Under the pieces are notes generated by a model. That model made no database searches, was not told the DNA's origin, and saw only the letters and a list, made by a program, of their open reading frames with translations. This document shows positions 1-6,545 of a stretch of DNA of 8,753 nt, piece after piece (position 1 is the first letter of the stretch; every line of letters starts with the position of its first letter). The stretch is taken from NCBI GenBank assembly GCA_002342205.1, contig DDPN01000094.1, forward strand, positions 16,222-24,974, read 5' to 3'. The translations under genes were made by a program, and so were the position numbers. The DNA is from Chitinophagaceae bacterium UBA2467 (GTDB lineage Bacteria > Bacteroidota > Bacteroidia > Chitinophagales > Chitinophagaceae).

Positions 1-288
1 TGCAACAGCCTGCGCTTCGGTGCGCGGAAACCCGTCAAATAAAAACCCTTTGGCTTGTTTATGTTGCTCAAAGAAAGAGTCTACCATACCTATCACCACT
101 TCATCTGGAACCAGTTTTCCAGCGTCAATATAGCTTTTTGCAGAAAGGCCTAACGAGGTCTTGTCAGCGATTTCCTGGCGAAGCAAATTACCAGTTGAAA
201 GATGCTTCAACCCGTATTTTTCGACCAGTTTATCAGACTGTGTACCCTTTCCGCTGCCCGGAGGACCAAATAAGATAAGATTAAACAT
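1..288 (-). CDS. adk: Adenylate kinase, N-terminal part (cut by window edge)
   Basis: Adenylate kinase interconverts ATP + AMP and 2 ADP in the cytoplasm and balances the adenylate pool. Only the first 96 codons are present; the frame is open through base 1, so the gene continues off the window. Reading leftward from ATG at 288, the P-loop GPPGSGKGT lies at residues 8-16 with Lys14. The AMP-binding segment STGNLLR is at 31-37, and FDGFPRT with the conserved arginine is at 84-90, all in the usual spacing for Adk. One oddity is that STGN replaces the more usual STGD. The start is well placed: MFNLILFGPPG is the normal N-terminus of the family, and a TACCTTTG -7 element lies 23 nt upstream. It is divergent from the msrB lipoprotein gene. 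Identity is near certain from the motif set. Confidence 0.96.
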   Translation of the reverse strand, partial: MFNLILFGPPGSGKGTQSDKLVEKYGLKHLSTGNLLRQEIADKTSLGLSAKSYIDAGKLVPDEVVIGMVDSFFEQHKQAKGFLFDGFPRTEAQAVA

Positions 289-311
289 AAACAGTGGTTT
301 TGCAGGGACTA

Positions 312-319
312 CAAAGGTA
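312..319 (-). promoter_or_regulatory. Bacteroidota-type -7 element (TACCTTTG) of adk
   Basis: Read on the minus strand this is TACCTTTG, an exact match to the TAnnTTTG -7 consensus of Bacteroidota primary-sigma promoters. It ends 23 nt before the adk ATG, which would leave a leader of about 15-20 nt. I see no good -33 TTTG at the usual distance, so the call rests on the -7 match and its position. Confidence 0.55.
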
Positions 320-395
320 AGCTCGTACACATTAACTTCACGCTAACAAGTGTATGTATCAAACAACATTCACGCCGCTATCTTGTTATAGTGTT

Positions 396-947
396 ATGAA
401 AATTCGATTCGCTTGTGGACTCCTGTTTAGCTACAGCCTACTACTGTACAGTTGCAGTGCACAACAAAAAAATTCACCCGCAAAAATTGGCCCTACTATG
501 GAAACGCCTGGAAAAAATAACCCTGTTTACTCCCGAACTGATTCCAGCCGGGTAAACTTGAGCGAGGAAGAATGGAAGAAAATCTTACCAGCTGACGTCT
601 ACTATATCGCGCGAGAAAAAGGAACTGAGCGGCCTTGGTCCAGCCCCATCGAGCATTCATCGGAGGTTGGCACCTATTATTGCAAGGCTTGCGGAAACCC
701 CCTTTTTAAAAGTGATACCAAGTTTGAAAGCGGCTGCGGCTGGCCCAGTTTTTTTGACCCCATCAAAAAAGGGAGTCTACTCTATTTAAGAGACCGTAGT
801 CACGGAATGGATCGGACCGAGGTACAATGTGGACGCTGCAAAGCACACCTGGGACACGTATTTGAAGACGGTCCCCCGCCAACTGGATTACGTTATTGTA
901 TCAATGGTGTAATTCTGGATTTTGAAAAGTCTTCGACAAAGAAATAA
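396..947 (+). CDS. msrB: Peptide-methionine (R)-S-oxide reductase MsrB, lipoprotein form
   Basis: MsrB reduces the R epimer of methionine sulfoxide in damaged proteins. The protein is 183 aa, against about 140 for cytoplasmic E. coli MsrB. The extra N-terminus is a lipoprotein signal: MKIRF, a hydrophobic stretch at about residues 8-18, and lipobox LYSC with Cys20. A low-complexity linker follows to about residue 50. The catalytic domain (about 55-176) has the two zinc CxxC pairs CKAC (96-99) and CGRC (145-148). It also has GCGWPSF with Cys114 as candidate resolving cysteine, AHLGHVF at 150-156, and the nucleophile Cys168 in RYCIN. An ATG at 354 is in frame, but its 14 extra residues would mask the signal peptide, so I chose 396. 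The protein probably acts outside the cytoplasm, anchored to a membrane. The aminotransferase gene starts 27 bp downstream but seems to have its own promoter. Confidence 0.93.
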   Translation: MKIRFACGLLFSYSLLLYSCSAQQKNSPAKIGPTMETPGKNNPVYSRTDSSRVNLSEEEWKKILPADVYYIAREKGTERPWSSPIEHSSEVGTYYCKACGNPLFKSDTKFESGCGWPSFFDPIKKGSLLYLRDRSHGMDRTEVQCGRCKAHLGHVFEDGPPPTGLRYCINGVILDFEKSSTKK

Positions 948-949
948 TT

Positions 950-957
950 TACTTTCG
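950..957 (+). promoter_or_regulatory. Candidate -7 element (TACTTTCG) of the aminotransferase gene
   Basis: TACTTTCG differs from TAnnTTTG at one position. It sits just after the msrB stop codon and ends 17 nt before the aminotransferase ATG. A TTTG at 921-924 is 25 nt upstream, somewhat too far for a standard -33 box. The gene may therefore be transcribed both from here and by read-through from msrB. Confidence 0.4.
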
Positions 958-974
958 CAGCAAATTACGTAGGC

Positions 975-2231
975 ATGCCTTTATCTCAATTAGCCGAAAC
1001 ACTAATCGGTTCAGAAATTGTTCGACTGGGAGGAGAAATCAAAGAGAAAATAAGACAGGGTGCGCATATTTACAATTTTACCGTTGGTGATTTTGACCCC
1101 GCTATTTTTCCAATACCAAAAGAATTAGAACAAGGCATCATTGAAGCCTATCAAAAAAAGCAAACTAATTATCCCGCTGCAGAAGGAAACCTGGATTTAC
1201 GCGAAACCCTTTCTGCTTTTATTCAAGAGAGACAAAAGCTCAATTACTCTATCAATGAGATTGTGGTTGCGGCAGGTGGTCGCCCTTTGATCTATACTAT
1301 CTTCAGAACTGTTTGCGACAAAGGAGATAAAGTTATCTATGCAGTACCCTCCTGGAATAATAATCATTACACCCACTTTGTAGAGGGAGAACATGTGGTG
1401 ATAGAAACAACAGAGCAGACTCATTTTATGCCAACGGCCGAATCTATTCGTCCGCATATAAAAAATGCAAGCTTGCTTTCCTTATGTTCGCCTCAAAATC
1501 CAACAGGTACAACATTTCGAAAAGAAGAACTAGAGGCAATTTGTGATTTAGTTCTAGAAGAAAATAGCCGTAGAGGACCCGATGAGAAAAAGTTATATGT
1601 GATGTACGACCAAATGTACTGGCATCTAACCTATGGATCCATTCAACATTACGATCCTGTTTCCTTGCGTCCTGCTATGAAAGAATACACCATTTTTATT
1701 GATGCGATCAGTAAGGTTTTTGCTGCTACCGGTGTACGAGTAGGATGGTCAATGGCTCCAGCTGCATTGATTCAAAAAATGAAATTGATCCTGACGCATA
1801 TGGGTGCCTGGGCCCCAATGGCAGAGCAAAAAGCACTTGCTGGTTTTCTGTCCAATCGAGTGGCGATAGACAATTATCTGCAGCATTTCAAAACCGCACT
1901 TGAGACACGATTAAAAACTATTTACCAGGGGTTGATGCAACTAAAAGCGGCTGGTATGCCAATCGATTGCATTACACCAGAAGCGGCCATCTACCTAACA
2001 GTAAAAATCGATTTACAAGGTAAAAAAACAGACAACGGCTCTGTGCTCGAAACACAAGCGGCTGTTACCAGCTATTTATTGGATGAAGCAAGTTTAGCAC
2101 TTGTTCCTTTTTATGCATTTGGTGCGCCCGCAAATTCCCCTTGGTATCGGTTGAGTGTGGGAACATGCAAAATGGAAGAAATCCCAGTCTTTTTACAAAA
2201 ACTGGAAAAAGCCATTCAAAAGCTGCATTAA
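975..2231 (+). CDS. PLP-dependent aminotransferase, class I/II (aspartate aminotransferase fold)
   Basis: This is a 418-aa fold-type I aminotransferase that moves an amino group between an amino acid and a 2-oxo acid using pyridoxal phosphate. By comparison with aspartate aminotransferase, the key residues are in place. Trp127 (PSWNNN) stacks on the cofactor. Asn175 lies in SPQNPTG (172-178), and Asp212 and Tyr215 in DQMY contact PLP. Lys247 in AISK is the Schiff-base lysine, Arg255 binds the phosphate, and Arg392 in WYRLSVGT binds the substrate carboxylate. The length is usual for the family and it looks intact. It is cytoplasmic, with no signal sequence. The amino-acid substrate cannot be read from sequence, and the neighbours (MsrB upstream, small unknown genes opposite) give no pathway. 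The family call is secure; the specific reaction is not. Its stop shares TTAA with the stop of the opposing 79-aa gene. Confidence 0.93.
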   Translation: MPLSQLAETLIGSEIVRLGGEIKEKIRQGAHIYNFTVGDFDPAIFPIPKELEQGIIEAYQKKQTNYPAAEGNLDLRETLSAFIQERQKLNYSINEIVVAAGGRPLIYTIFRTVCDKGDKVIYAVPSWNNNHYTHFVEGEHVVIETTEQTHFMPTAESIRPHIKNASLLSLCSPQNPTGTTFRKEELEAICDLVLEENSRRGPDEKKLYVMYDQMYWHLTYGSIQHYDPVSLRPAMKEYTIFIDAISKVFAATGVRVGWSMAPAALIQKMKLILTHMGAWAPMAEQKALAGFLSNRVAIDNYLQHFKTALETRLKTIYQGLMQLKAAGMPIDCITPEAAIYLTVKIDLQGKKTDNGSVLETQAAVTSYLLDEASLALVPFYAFGAPANSPWYRLSVGTCKMEEIPVFLQKLEKAIQKLH

Positions 2232-2467
2232 TTTTTATTGATAAAAAATCGAAACGAGCGAGGCGTCGACTGGCGCAGTTCACTTAAAATACGCGAACGC
2301 TTAGTTGTGATATAATTACGGTCGACTAATTCGGTAGCTTTCAAAAATTGTTCCTGCATTTGTGGCGTAGCCAAAAGCTGTGAAACTTTTTTCCGTAACT
2401 GATCGCTTTCCCACCTGGAAACTCCAGTGGTGCAAACAAGGGTTAAGGATTTAGCAGGTCGAGGCAT
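2228..2467 (-). CDS. Hypothetical 79-aa protein
   Basis: I do not recognise this small protein. It begins MPRPAKSLTLVCTTGVSRWE and is rich in charged and polar residues. A probable helical middle runs from SDQLRKKVSQLL at about residues 21-32 to about 67, and the tail is basic (RSFRFFINKN). It has no signal peptide or membrane segment. The ATG is directly preceded by an in-frame TGA, so the start is well defined. It lies 11 nt after the stop of the small lipoprotein gene on the same strand, which suggests one transcript. Its stop overlaps the aminotransferase stop tail to tail, which is tidy packing for a real gene. The helical part loosely resembles the C-terminal helices of GT-B glycosyltransferases, so a remnant is possible, but no motif proves this. 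A chance open frame is not excluded. Confidence 0.5.
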   Translation of the reverse strand: MPRPAKSLTLVCTTGVSRWESDQLRKKVSQLLATPQMQEQFLKATELVDRNYITTKRSRILSELRQSTPRSFRFFINKN

Positions 2468-2478
2468 TCACTAACTAT

Positions 2479-2604
2479 TTATCTCACATTTTGTCCGGGG
2501 CATCCACAGTTACGAGAGGATTTACTGGAATAATAATTTCGATTACAGGATACTAGTATTCCCACCAATAACACTGCAAAGATAACCGGGTAAAATCGCT
2601 TCAT
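2479..2604 (-). CDS. Small lipoprotein, 41 aa
   Basis: This short gene encodes a typical tiny Bacteroidota lipoprotein. It has a basic start (MKRF), a hydrophobic core over about residues 5-17 (VIFAVLLVGILV), and a lipobox LVSC with the lipidated Cys20. The mature part would be only 22 residues, ending in CGCPGQNVR with Cys33 and Cys35. ATG at 2604 and TAA at 2479-2481 are clear, and nothing interrupts the frame. A TATTTTTG -7 element lies 54 nt upstream, and the 79-aa gene follows 11 nt downstream. The function is unknown. Small lipoproteins of this shape with a C-terminal Cys-rich CGCPG-like end are, as far as I recall, common and uncharacterised in this phylum. Support comes from the complete signal-peptide architecture, which is unlikely by chance in so short a frame. 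Confidence 0.75.
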   Translation of the reverse strand: MKRFYPVIFAVLLVGILVSCNRNYYSSKSSRNCGCPGQNVR

Positions 2605-2658
2605 AGTCTAAAAATCATGAATAAAAACTATTTTACAAGCCATTTTGTTGTTGAACCC

Positions 2659-2666
2659 CAAAAATA
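2659..2666 (-). promoter_or_regulatory. Bacteroidota-type -7 element (TATTTTTG) of the small lipoprotein gene
   Basis: The minus strand reads TATTTTTG, an exact TAnnTTTG match. It ends 54 nt before the ATG of the 41-aa lipoprotein. The leader contains another ATG opening an 11-codon frame that closes before the lipoprotein start. The element lies in the 66-bp gap between divergent genes, at the very edge of the glycosyltransferase gene. No clear -33 box is visible, and AT-rich sequence makes chance matches likelier here. Confidence 0.4.
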
Positions 2667-2670
2667 ATTA

Positions 2671-3795
2671 TTGAAGACTGCCCCCATTCGAGTATTAGTG
2701 GCCCCACTCAACTGGGGGCTTGGCCATGCCACCCGTTGCATTCCCCTTATAAAAAGTCTGCAAAAGAGTTCTTGTGAGGTCATTATAGCTGCTAATGGTG
2801 CAGCTGCCGTTCTTCTAAAACAAGAATTCCCTTCGTTAAGGTTTTTAACTCCCCCGGCAGCAGAAATCAAGTATAGCCGTTCAGGCGCACTCTTTGTTTG
2901 GCGTTTATTGGTACAACTTCCTCAATTGTTTAAACAACTTAGGGAAGAAAAAAAATGGCTTCAACAACAGATCAGCACATATCAGCTCCAGGTTATCATC
3001 AGTGATAATAGATATGGGCTTCATCACCCCACCGCTCGATGCGTTTTAGTGACACACCAATTAGGAATCAAATCAGGGTTAGGGAACTGGGTAGACACAT
3101 GCATCAACCGAGTTGCTTTCCGTTATATCAACCAATTTGACGAAATATGGATTCCAGATTATCAAGGACCCTACGCACTGGCTGGAGAATTATCTAACCC
3201 CAAAAATTTACCCAAGCCACCCCTTCGCTATCTTGGTTTACTCAACCGATTTGCAAAAGAGCAACCCGAAAAAAATAGTACAAGTCCTTCTCGTCTTTTA
3301 TTAATGCTTTCCGGTCCCGAACCTCAACGAAGTATACTCGAAGAAAAATTTCGCAATGAATTGAAGCAGTACCCCAGCGCATTCACCCTAGTATGCGGTA
3401 AGCCACAACAAAGCAATGCTTCTTTATCAAGTGCAGCCCCCAACTTAGAATTAGTATATGGCGCCCAGGAATCAACTATTTATGATCATCTCGAAGCAGC
3501 AGATCTAGCTAGAGAAATTGAGAATGCAGCAATTATTATTTGCAGAAGCGGTTATACTTCATTGATGGAATTATTACCACTAGGAAAAAAACTAATCCTC
3601 ATTCCCACACCCGGGCAAGCCGAACAAGAATATTTAGCAAGCTATTGCATGCAAAAAGGATTTGCAATTAGCGTACCGCAAGAAGACTTTTCTTTAATGG
3701 ATGCACTCCACAAAGCAGCTACCTTTGCTTACGTTCCTTATCATCCTCCGGCGTCTGATCTTGATCAACTCATCAGAAGCGGATTAAACTTATAA
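2671..3795 (+). CDS. MurG-like GT-B glycosyltransferase family protein
   Basis: This is a 374-aa predicted glycosyltransferase of the GT-B fold, related to MurG and other family 28-like enzymes that use nucleotide-sugar donors. The N-terminal domain opens with RVLVAPLNWGLGHATRC (residues 7-23), containing the glycine-rich acceptor-side loop GLGHATR. The C-terminal domain carries the donor-site pattern: CRSGYTSLMELLPLGKKLIL (291-310), then PTPGQAEQEYLA (312-323), matching the MurG segments with the conserved Glu and Gln. There is no signal peptide or membrane span, so it should act on the cytoplasmic face. No ATG exists between the in-frame TAA at 2665 and the conserved N-terminus. TTG at 2671 is therefore the most likely start and gives the usual MK...VLVAPLNWG beginning. 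Donor and acceptor are unknown. It is followed 7 bp later by an EamA transporter. Confidence 0.85.
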   Translation: MKTAPIRVLVAPLNWGLGHATRCIPLIKSLQKSSCEVIIAANGAAAVLLKQEFPSLRFLTPPAAEIKYSRSGALFVWRLLVQLPQLFKQLREEKKWLQQQISTYQLQVIISDNRYGLHHPTARCVLVTHQLGIKSGLGNWVDTCINRVAFRYINQFDEIWIPDYQGPYALAGELSNPKNLPKPPLRYLGLLNRFAKEQPEKNSTSPSRLLLMLSGPEPQRSILEEKFRNELKQYPSAFTLVCGKPQQSNASLSSAAPNLELVYGAQESTIYDHLEAADLAREIENAAIIICRSGYTSLMELLPLGKKLILIPTPGQAEQEYLASYCMQKGFAISVPQEDFSLMDALHKAATFAYVPYHPPASDLDQLIRSGLNL

Positions 3796-3802
3796 CGAAC
3801 AC

Positions 3803-4681
3803 GTGAACGCAACACAAAAAGCACATATCGCAGTATTATTGACTAATTTATTTTTTGCAACTAATCTTAGTTTAGTAAAACATATTTCACCATCGCTGGT
3901 CGGACCATTTGGAGTTAACTTTTTCAGAGTCGGCATAACCTTGGTTTTATTTTGGTTACTCTGGGCATTTTCGGGTCGTTCTGCACGAATTGAAAAAAAA
4001 GATATTCCCCGTTTTGCTGGTTGCGCACTCACAGGTGTAGCCATCAATCAAATGCTCTTTATAAAAGGTCTTACCATTACTTCTACAATTCATGCAGCGT
4101 TATTGATGCTCAGCACTCCCATGCTGATCACCTTATTTGCACTAATCTGGTTAAATGAAAAATTCACTTTGCTAAAAGGGTTAGGCTTGTTAATGGGAAT
4201 AGGTGGCGCCGGTTTGCTGATCTTTTCAAAAGACACCAGTGGAATTTCCTCTATTTCAGGAGATGTGTTGATTCTTATCAATGCCATCTCCTATGCAATC
4301 TATTTTATATTAGCAAAACCATTGATGGTCTCCTACCCACCTCTTCATGTGATTCGGTGGGTATTCACCTTTGGGTTTTTTATGATTCTTCCTTTTAGCT
4401 GGAGCGATGTCCAACAAATTGATTGGCCTCAAGCAACCTCATCGCAATTAGTGGCACTGGGATCACTGGTTATATTCGGTACATTTTTTACGTATTCGTT
4501 TAATACCTATGGACTAAAACATTTAGGGGCAGGGGTAACAGGTAGTTACATTTATACACAACCCGTATTTGCAGCCATTATTGCAGCCCTTTTTTTACAC
4601 GAAAACTTTAGTCTTGAAAAAGGAGTAGCTGCCGTATTAATTTTTGCAGGCGTATTTCTAGTGAGTAAAAAAAAGAGTTGA
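3803..4681 (+). CDS. EamA-family (drug/metabolite transporter superfamily) permease
   Basis: This 292-aa integral membrane protein has two EamA repeats and about 10 predicted transmembrane helices, the normal size and layout for the family. The first repeat ends with TPMLITLFALIWLNEKFTLL (105-124) and a glycine-rich helix, the second with TQPVFAAIIAALFLHENF (252-269) and a last helix. The paired pattern of a proline-containing helix followed by [LI]xxxE is the classic EamA signature. It sits in the cytoplasmic membrane, with a basic SKKKS tail. EamA proteins export or import small metabolites, and some move nucleotide sugars or lipid-linked sugars; the substrate here is unknown. GTG at 3803 is the start, because no suitable ATG precedes the first helix. 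The 7-bp gap after the glycosyltransferase gene suggests co-transcription. It is convergent with the PurF-like gene, 10 bp between stops. Confidence 0.9.
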   Translation: MNATQKAHIAVLLTNLFFATNLSLVKHISPSLVGPFGVNFFRVGITLVLFWLLWAFSGRSARIEKKDIPRFAGCALTGVAINQMLFIKGLTITSTIHAALLMLSTPMLITLFALIWLNEKFTLLKGLGLLMGIGGAGLLIFSKDTSGISSISGDVLILINAISYAIYFILAKPLMVSYPPLHVIRWVFTFGFFMILPFSWSDVQQIDWPQATSSQLVALGSLVIFGTFFTYSFNTYGLKHLGAGVTGSYIYTQPVFAAIIAALFLHENFSLEKGVAAVLIFAGVFLVSKKKS

Positions 4682-4691
4682 GAATTTTTGC

Positions 4692-6539
4692 CTAGTACCC
4701 GCGAACATTTTTTCCCTCCATGTAATTCATAAAGGCTTTGTTCACCACGCGGTTTCCTCCTGGCGTTGGATAGTTACCTGTAAAGTACCAATCACCCAGG
4801 TTATTAGGGCAAGAAGCATGTAGATCTTCTATCGTCTGAAAAATCACTTGTACAGGAATAGAAAGATCCGCAGGTGTAATGAGACGGGCAATCTGGTCAG
4901 TAATTTCTTCCGTAGTGAATTGTTTATACAAATGTCGAACTACATTTTCCTCATGCAATTGACCAGCAGCTTCCAATTCTTTACAACGCTGTAAAAGCTC
5001 CTGCAAATAATCAGCACGACCCTGCTCCTTTAACAAAGAAACAGCTGCATTAAACGCAATAAAATCACCCATCTTGCTCATATCAATTCCATAACAATCC
5101 GGGTATCGTATTTGAGGAGAAGAAGAAACAACAATAATTTTTTTCGGCTTCAATCGTCCCAACATTCGAATGATACTTTCTTTTAACGTAGTACCCCGAA
5201 CAATGGAATCGTCAATTACTACCAGTGTATCCTCACCAGCACGAACGGTTCCGTAGGTAATATCATAAACGTGCTGAACCATTTCATTACGACTTACATC
5301 TTCTGTAATGAAGGTGCGCATCTTTACATCTTTAATTGCAATCTTTTCAATACGGATAGTCCGGTTGATCATTTCGCTTAACTGCTCCGCATTAAAATCT
5401 TTACCCCAACTAAGAATTCGCTCAATTTTAATTTTGTTCAAGTACTGCTCCATTCCTTTGAGTAAACCATAAAAGGCAGTTTCAGCAGTATTTGGAATAA
5501 AAGAGAAAATAGTATTCTTTAAATCATAATCAATCGCCTCCAACACGGGCTCACTGAGTCGAAAGCCTAATTGATTTCGCTCGCGGTAAATTTTTTCATC
5601 GCTCCCTCTGGAAAAATAAATTCGTTCAAAGCTGCAAGCCTTTCTCTCTTTAGGTGGGACTAATTGTTCCACCTCCACCGTACCATCTTCGTAAACAATT
5701 AACCCTTCGCCAGGCATCAATTCCTTTACCTGATTTTCTTGCACGTTAAACGTGGTACGGATGGCAGCACGCTCAGATGCAGCTACCACTACTTCGTCAT
5801 TGATATAATAATACGAAGGACGAATGCCATGCGGATCACGAAAAACAAAACCAATTCCATTGCCTGTGATTCCTCCTACATTAAATCCACCATCCAATAA
5901 AGGAATCGCTCTGCGCAATACATCTTTGATCGCTAGCTGCTGCGGAGCTTGTTCATCGGCTTCATTCAAAAATTTATAAAGTAGTTCCAGTAGCGCAGCT
6001 AAATCGCTGAATCGCACTTCCTCTACAGGCTCACGACCGATGTGCGTGTATAATTCATCTGCATTGACAATATTAAAATTACCCGCTAGTGCTAAGTTGC
6101 GTGCAGGCATTATATGCCGATTGATAAACGGATGGCAATATTCTAGTTTATTCTTTCCCTGTGTACCATAGCGAAGATGTCCCAATAACACCTCGCCCAT
6201 AAAATCAATATTACCTTTTAATAGTCCTGGGTGATTACGAACGCCAGGATTATATTTTTCAAACTCGTTAATCTGTTCTCCGATCCGGTTAAAGATATCA
6301 GCAATCGCCTGTGGAGCATTACTGCGCATGCGATTCATGAAAGGATAACCAGGCTCTGTGTTTAATTTAACCGCCACAACACCCGCTCCATCCTGTCCAC
6401 GGTTGTGTTGCTTCTCCATCAATAAATAAAGCTTATTGAGGCCCCATAGGGACGTGCCGTATTGTTGCTGATAATAAGAGAAAGGCTTGCGTAAGCGGAT
6501 AAAAGCTAATCCGCATTCATGTTTGATCGCATCGCTCAT
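4692..6539 (-). CDS. Amidophosphoribosyltransferase (PurF) family protein, long form
   Basis: This 615-aa protein joins an N-terminal class II (Ntn) glutamine amidotransferase domain to a PurF-like phosphoribosyltransferase domain. PurF makes phosphoribosylamine from PRPP and glutamine, the first step of purine synthesis. The N-terminus HECGLAFIR suggests an 8-residue propeptide removed to expose Cys9 as nucleophile. Other glutaminase motifs are NRGQDGAG (46-53), GHLRYGTQG (120-128), GNFN (153-156) and FRDPHGIRP (233-241). The PRPP loop VIDDSIVRGTT is at 441-451, and SSPQIRYPDCYGID (473-486) matches the segment after it in PurF. It is about 100 residues longer than ordinary PurF (near 500), with a long C-terminal tail. 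Several phosphoribosyltransferase motifs are altered, so it may be a paralogue rather than the housekeeping enzyme. It starts 6 bp after the SurA-like gene and is probably co-transcribed with it. It is cytoplasmic. The family is certain; the exact reaction is less so. Confidence 0.88.
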   Translation of the reverse strand: MSDAIKHECGLAFIRLRKPFSYYQQQYGTSLWGLNKLYLLMEKQHNRGQDGAGVVAVKLNTEPGYPFMNRMRSNAPQAIADIFNRIGEQINEFEKYNPGVRNHPGLLKGNIDFMGEVLLGHLRYGTQGKNKLEYCHPFINRHIMPARNLALAGNFNIVNADELYTHIGREPVEEVRFSDLAALLELLYKFLNEADEQAPQQLAIKDVLRRAIPLLDGGFNVGGITGNGIGFVFRDPHGIRPSYYYINDEVVVAASERAAIRTTFNVQENQVKELMPGEGLIVYEDGTVEVEQLVPPKERKACSFERIYFSRGSDEKIYRERNQLGFRLSEPVLEAIDYDLKNTIFSFIPNTAETAFYGLLKGMEQYLNKIKIERILSWGKDFNAEQLSEMINRTIRIEKIAIKDVKMRTFITEDVSRNEMVQHVYDITYGTVRAGEDTLVVIDDSIVRGTTLKESIIRMLGRLKPKKIIVVSSSPQIRYPDCYGIDMSKMGDFIAFNAAVSLLKEQGRADYLQELLQRCKELEAAGQLHEENVVRHLYKQFTTEEITDQIARLITPADLSIPVQVIFQTIEDLHASCPNNLGDWYFTGNYPTPGGNRVVNKAFMNYMEGKNVRGY

Positions 6540-6545
6540 ACAAGA

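Noticed and set aside
344..388. Inverted repeat TAACAAG (344-350) and CTTGTTA (382-388) upstream of msrB
   Set aside because: The arms are only 7 bp with a 31-nt gap in AT-rich sequence; neither a terminator nor a convincing operator can be supported.
354..395. Earlier in-frame ATG for msrB at 354
   Set aside because: It would put 14 residues before an otherwise standard lipoprotein signal peptide. The ATG at 396 gives a normal basic start and lipobox spacing.
1197..1457. Minus-strand open frame inside the aminotransferase gene
   Set aside because: It lies wholly within a strongly supported gene, has no recognisable protein features and reads as an antisense shadow. The same applies to the other open frames inside the glycosyltransferase, EamA, SurA-like and infB genes.
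2643..2673. Possible + strand promoter TTTTG ... TAATTATTG before the glycosyltransferase
   Set aside because: It would place the transcription start downstream of the TTG start codon, and the -7 match is imperfect.
4667..4689. A-tract and T-tract around the EamA stop, possible bidirectional terminator
   Set aside because: There is no GC stem between the tracts; A- and T-rich codons alone explain them.
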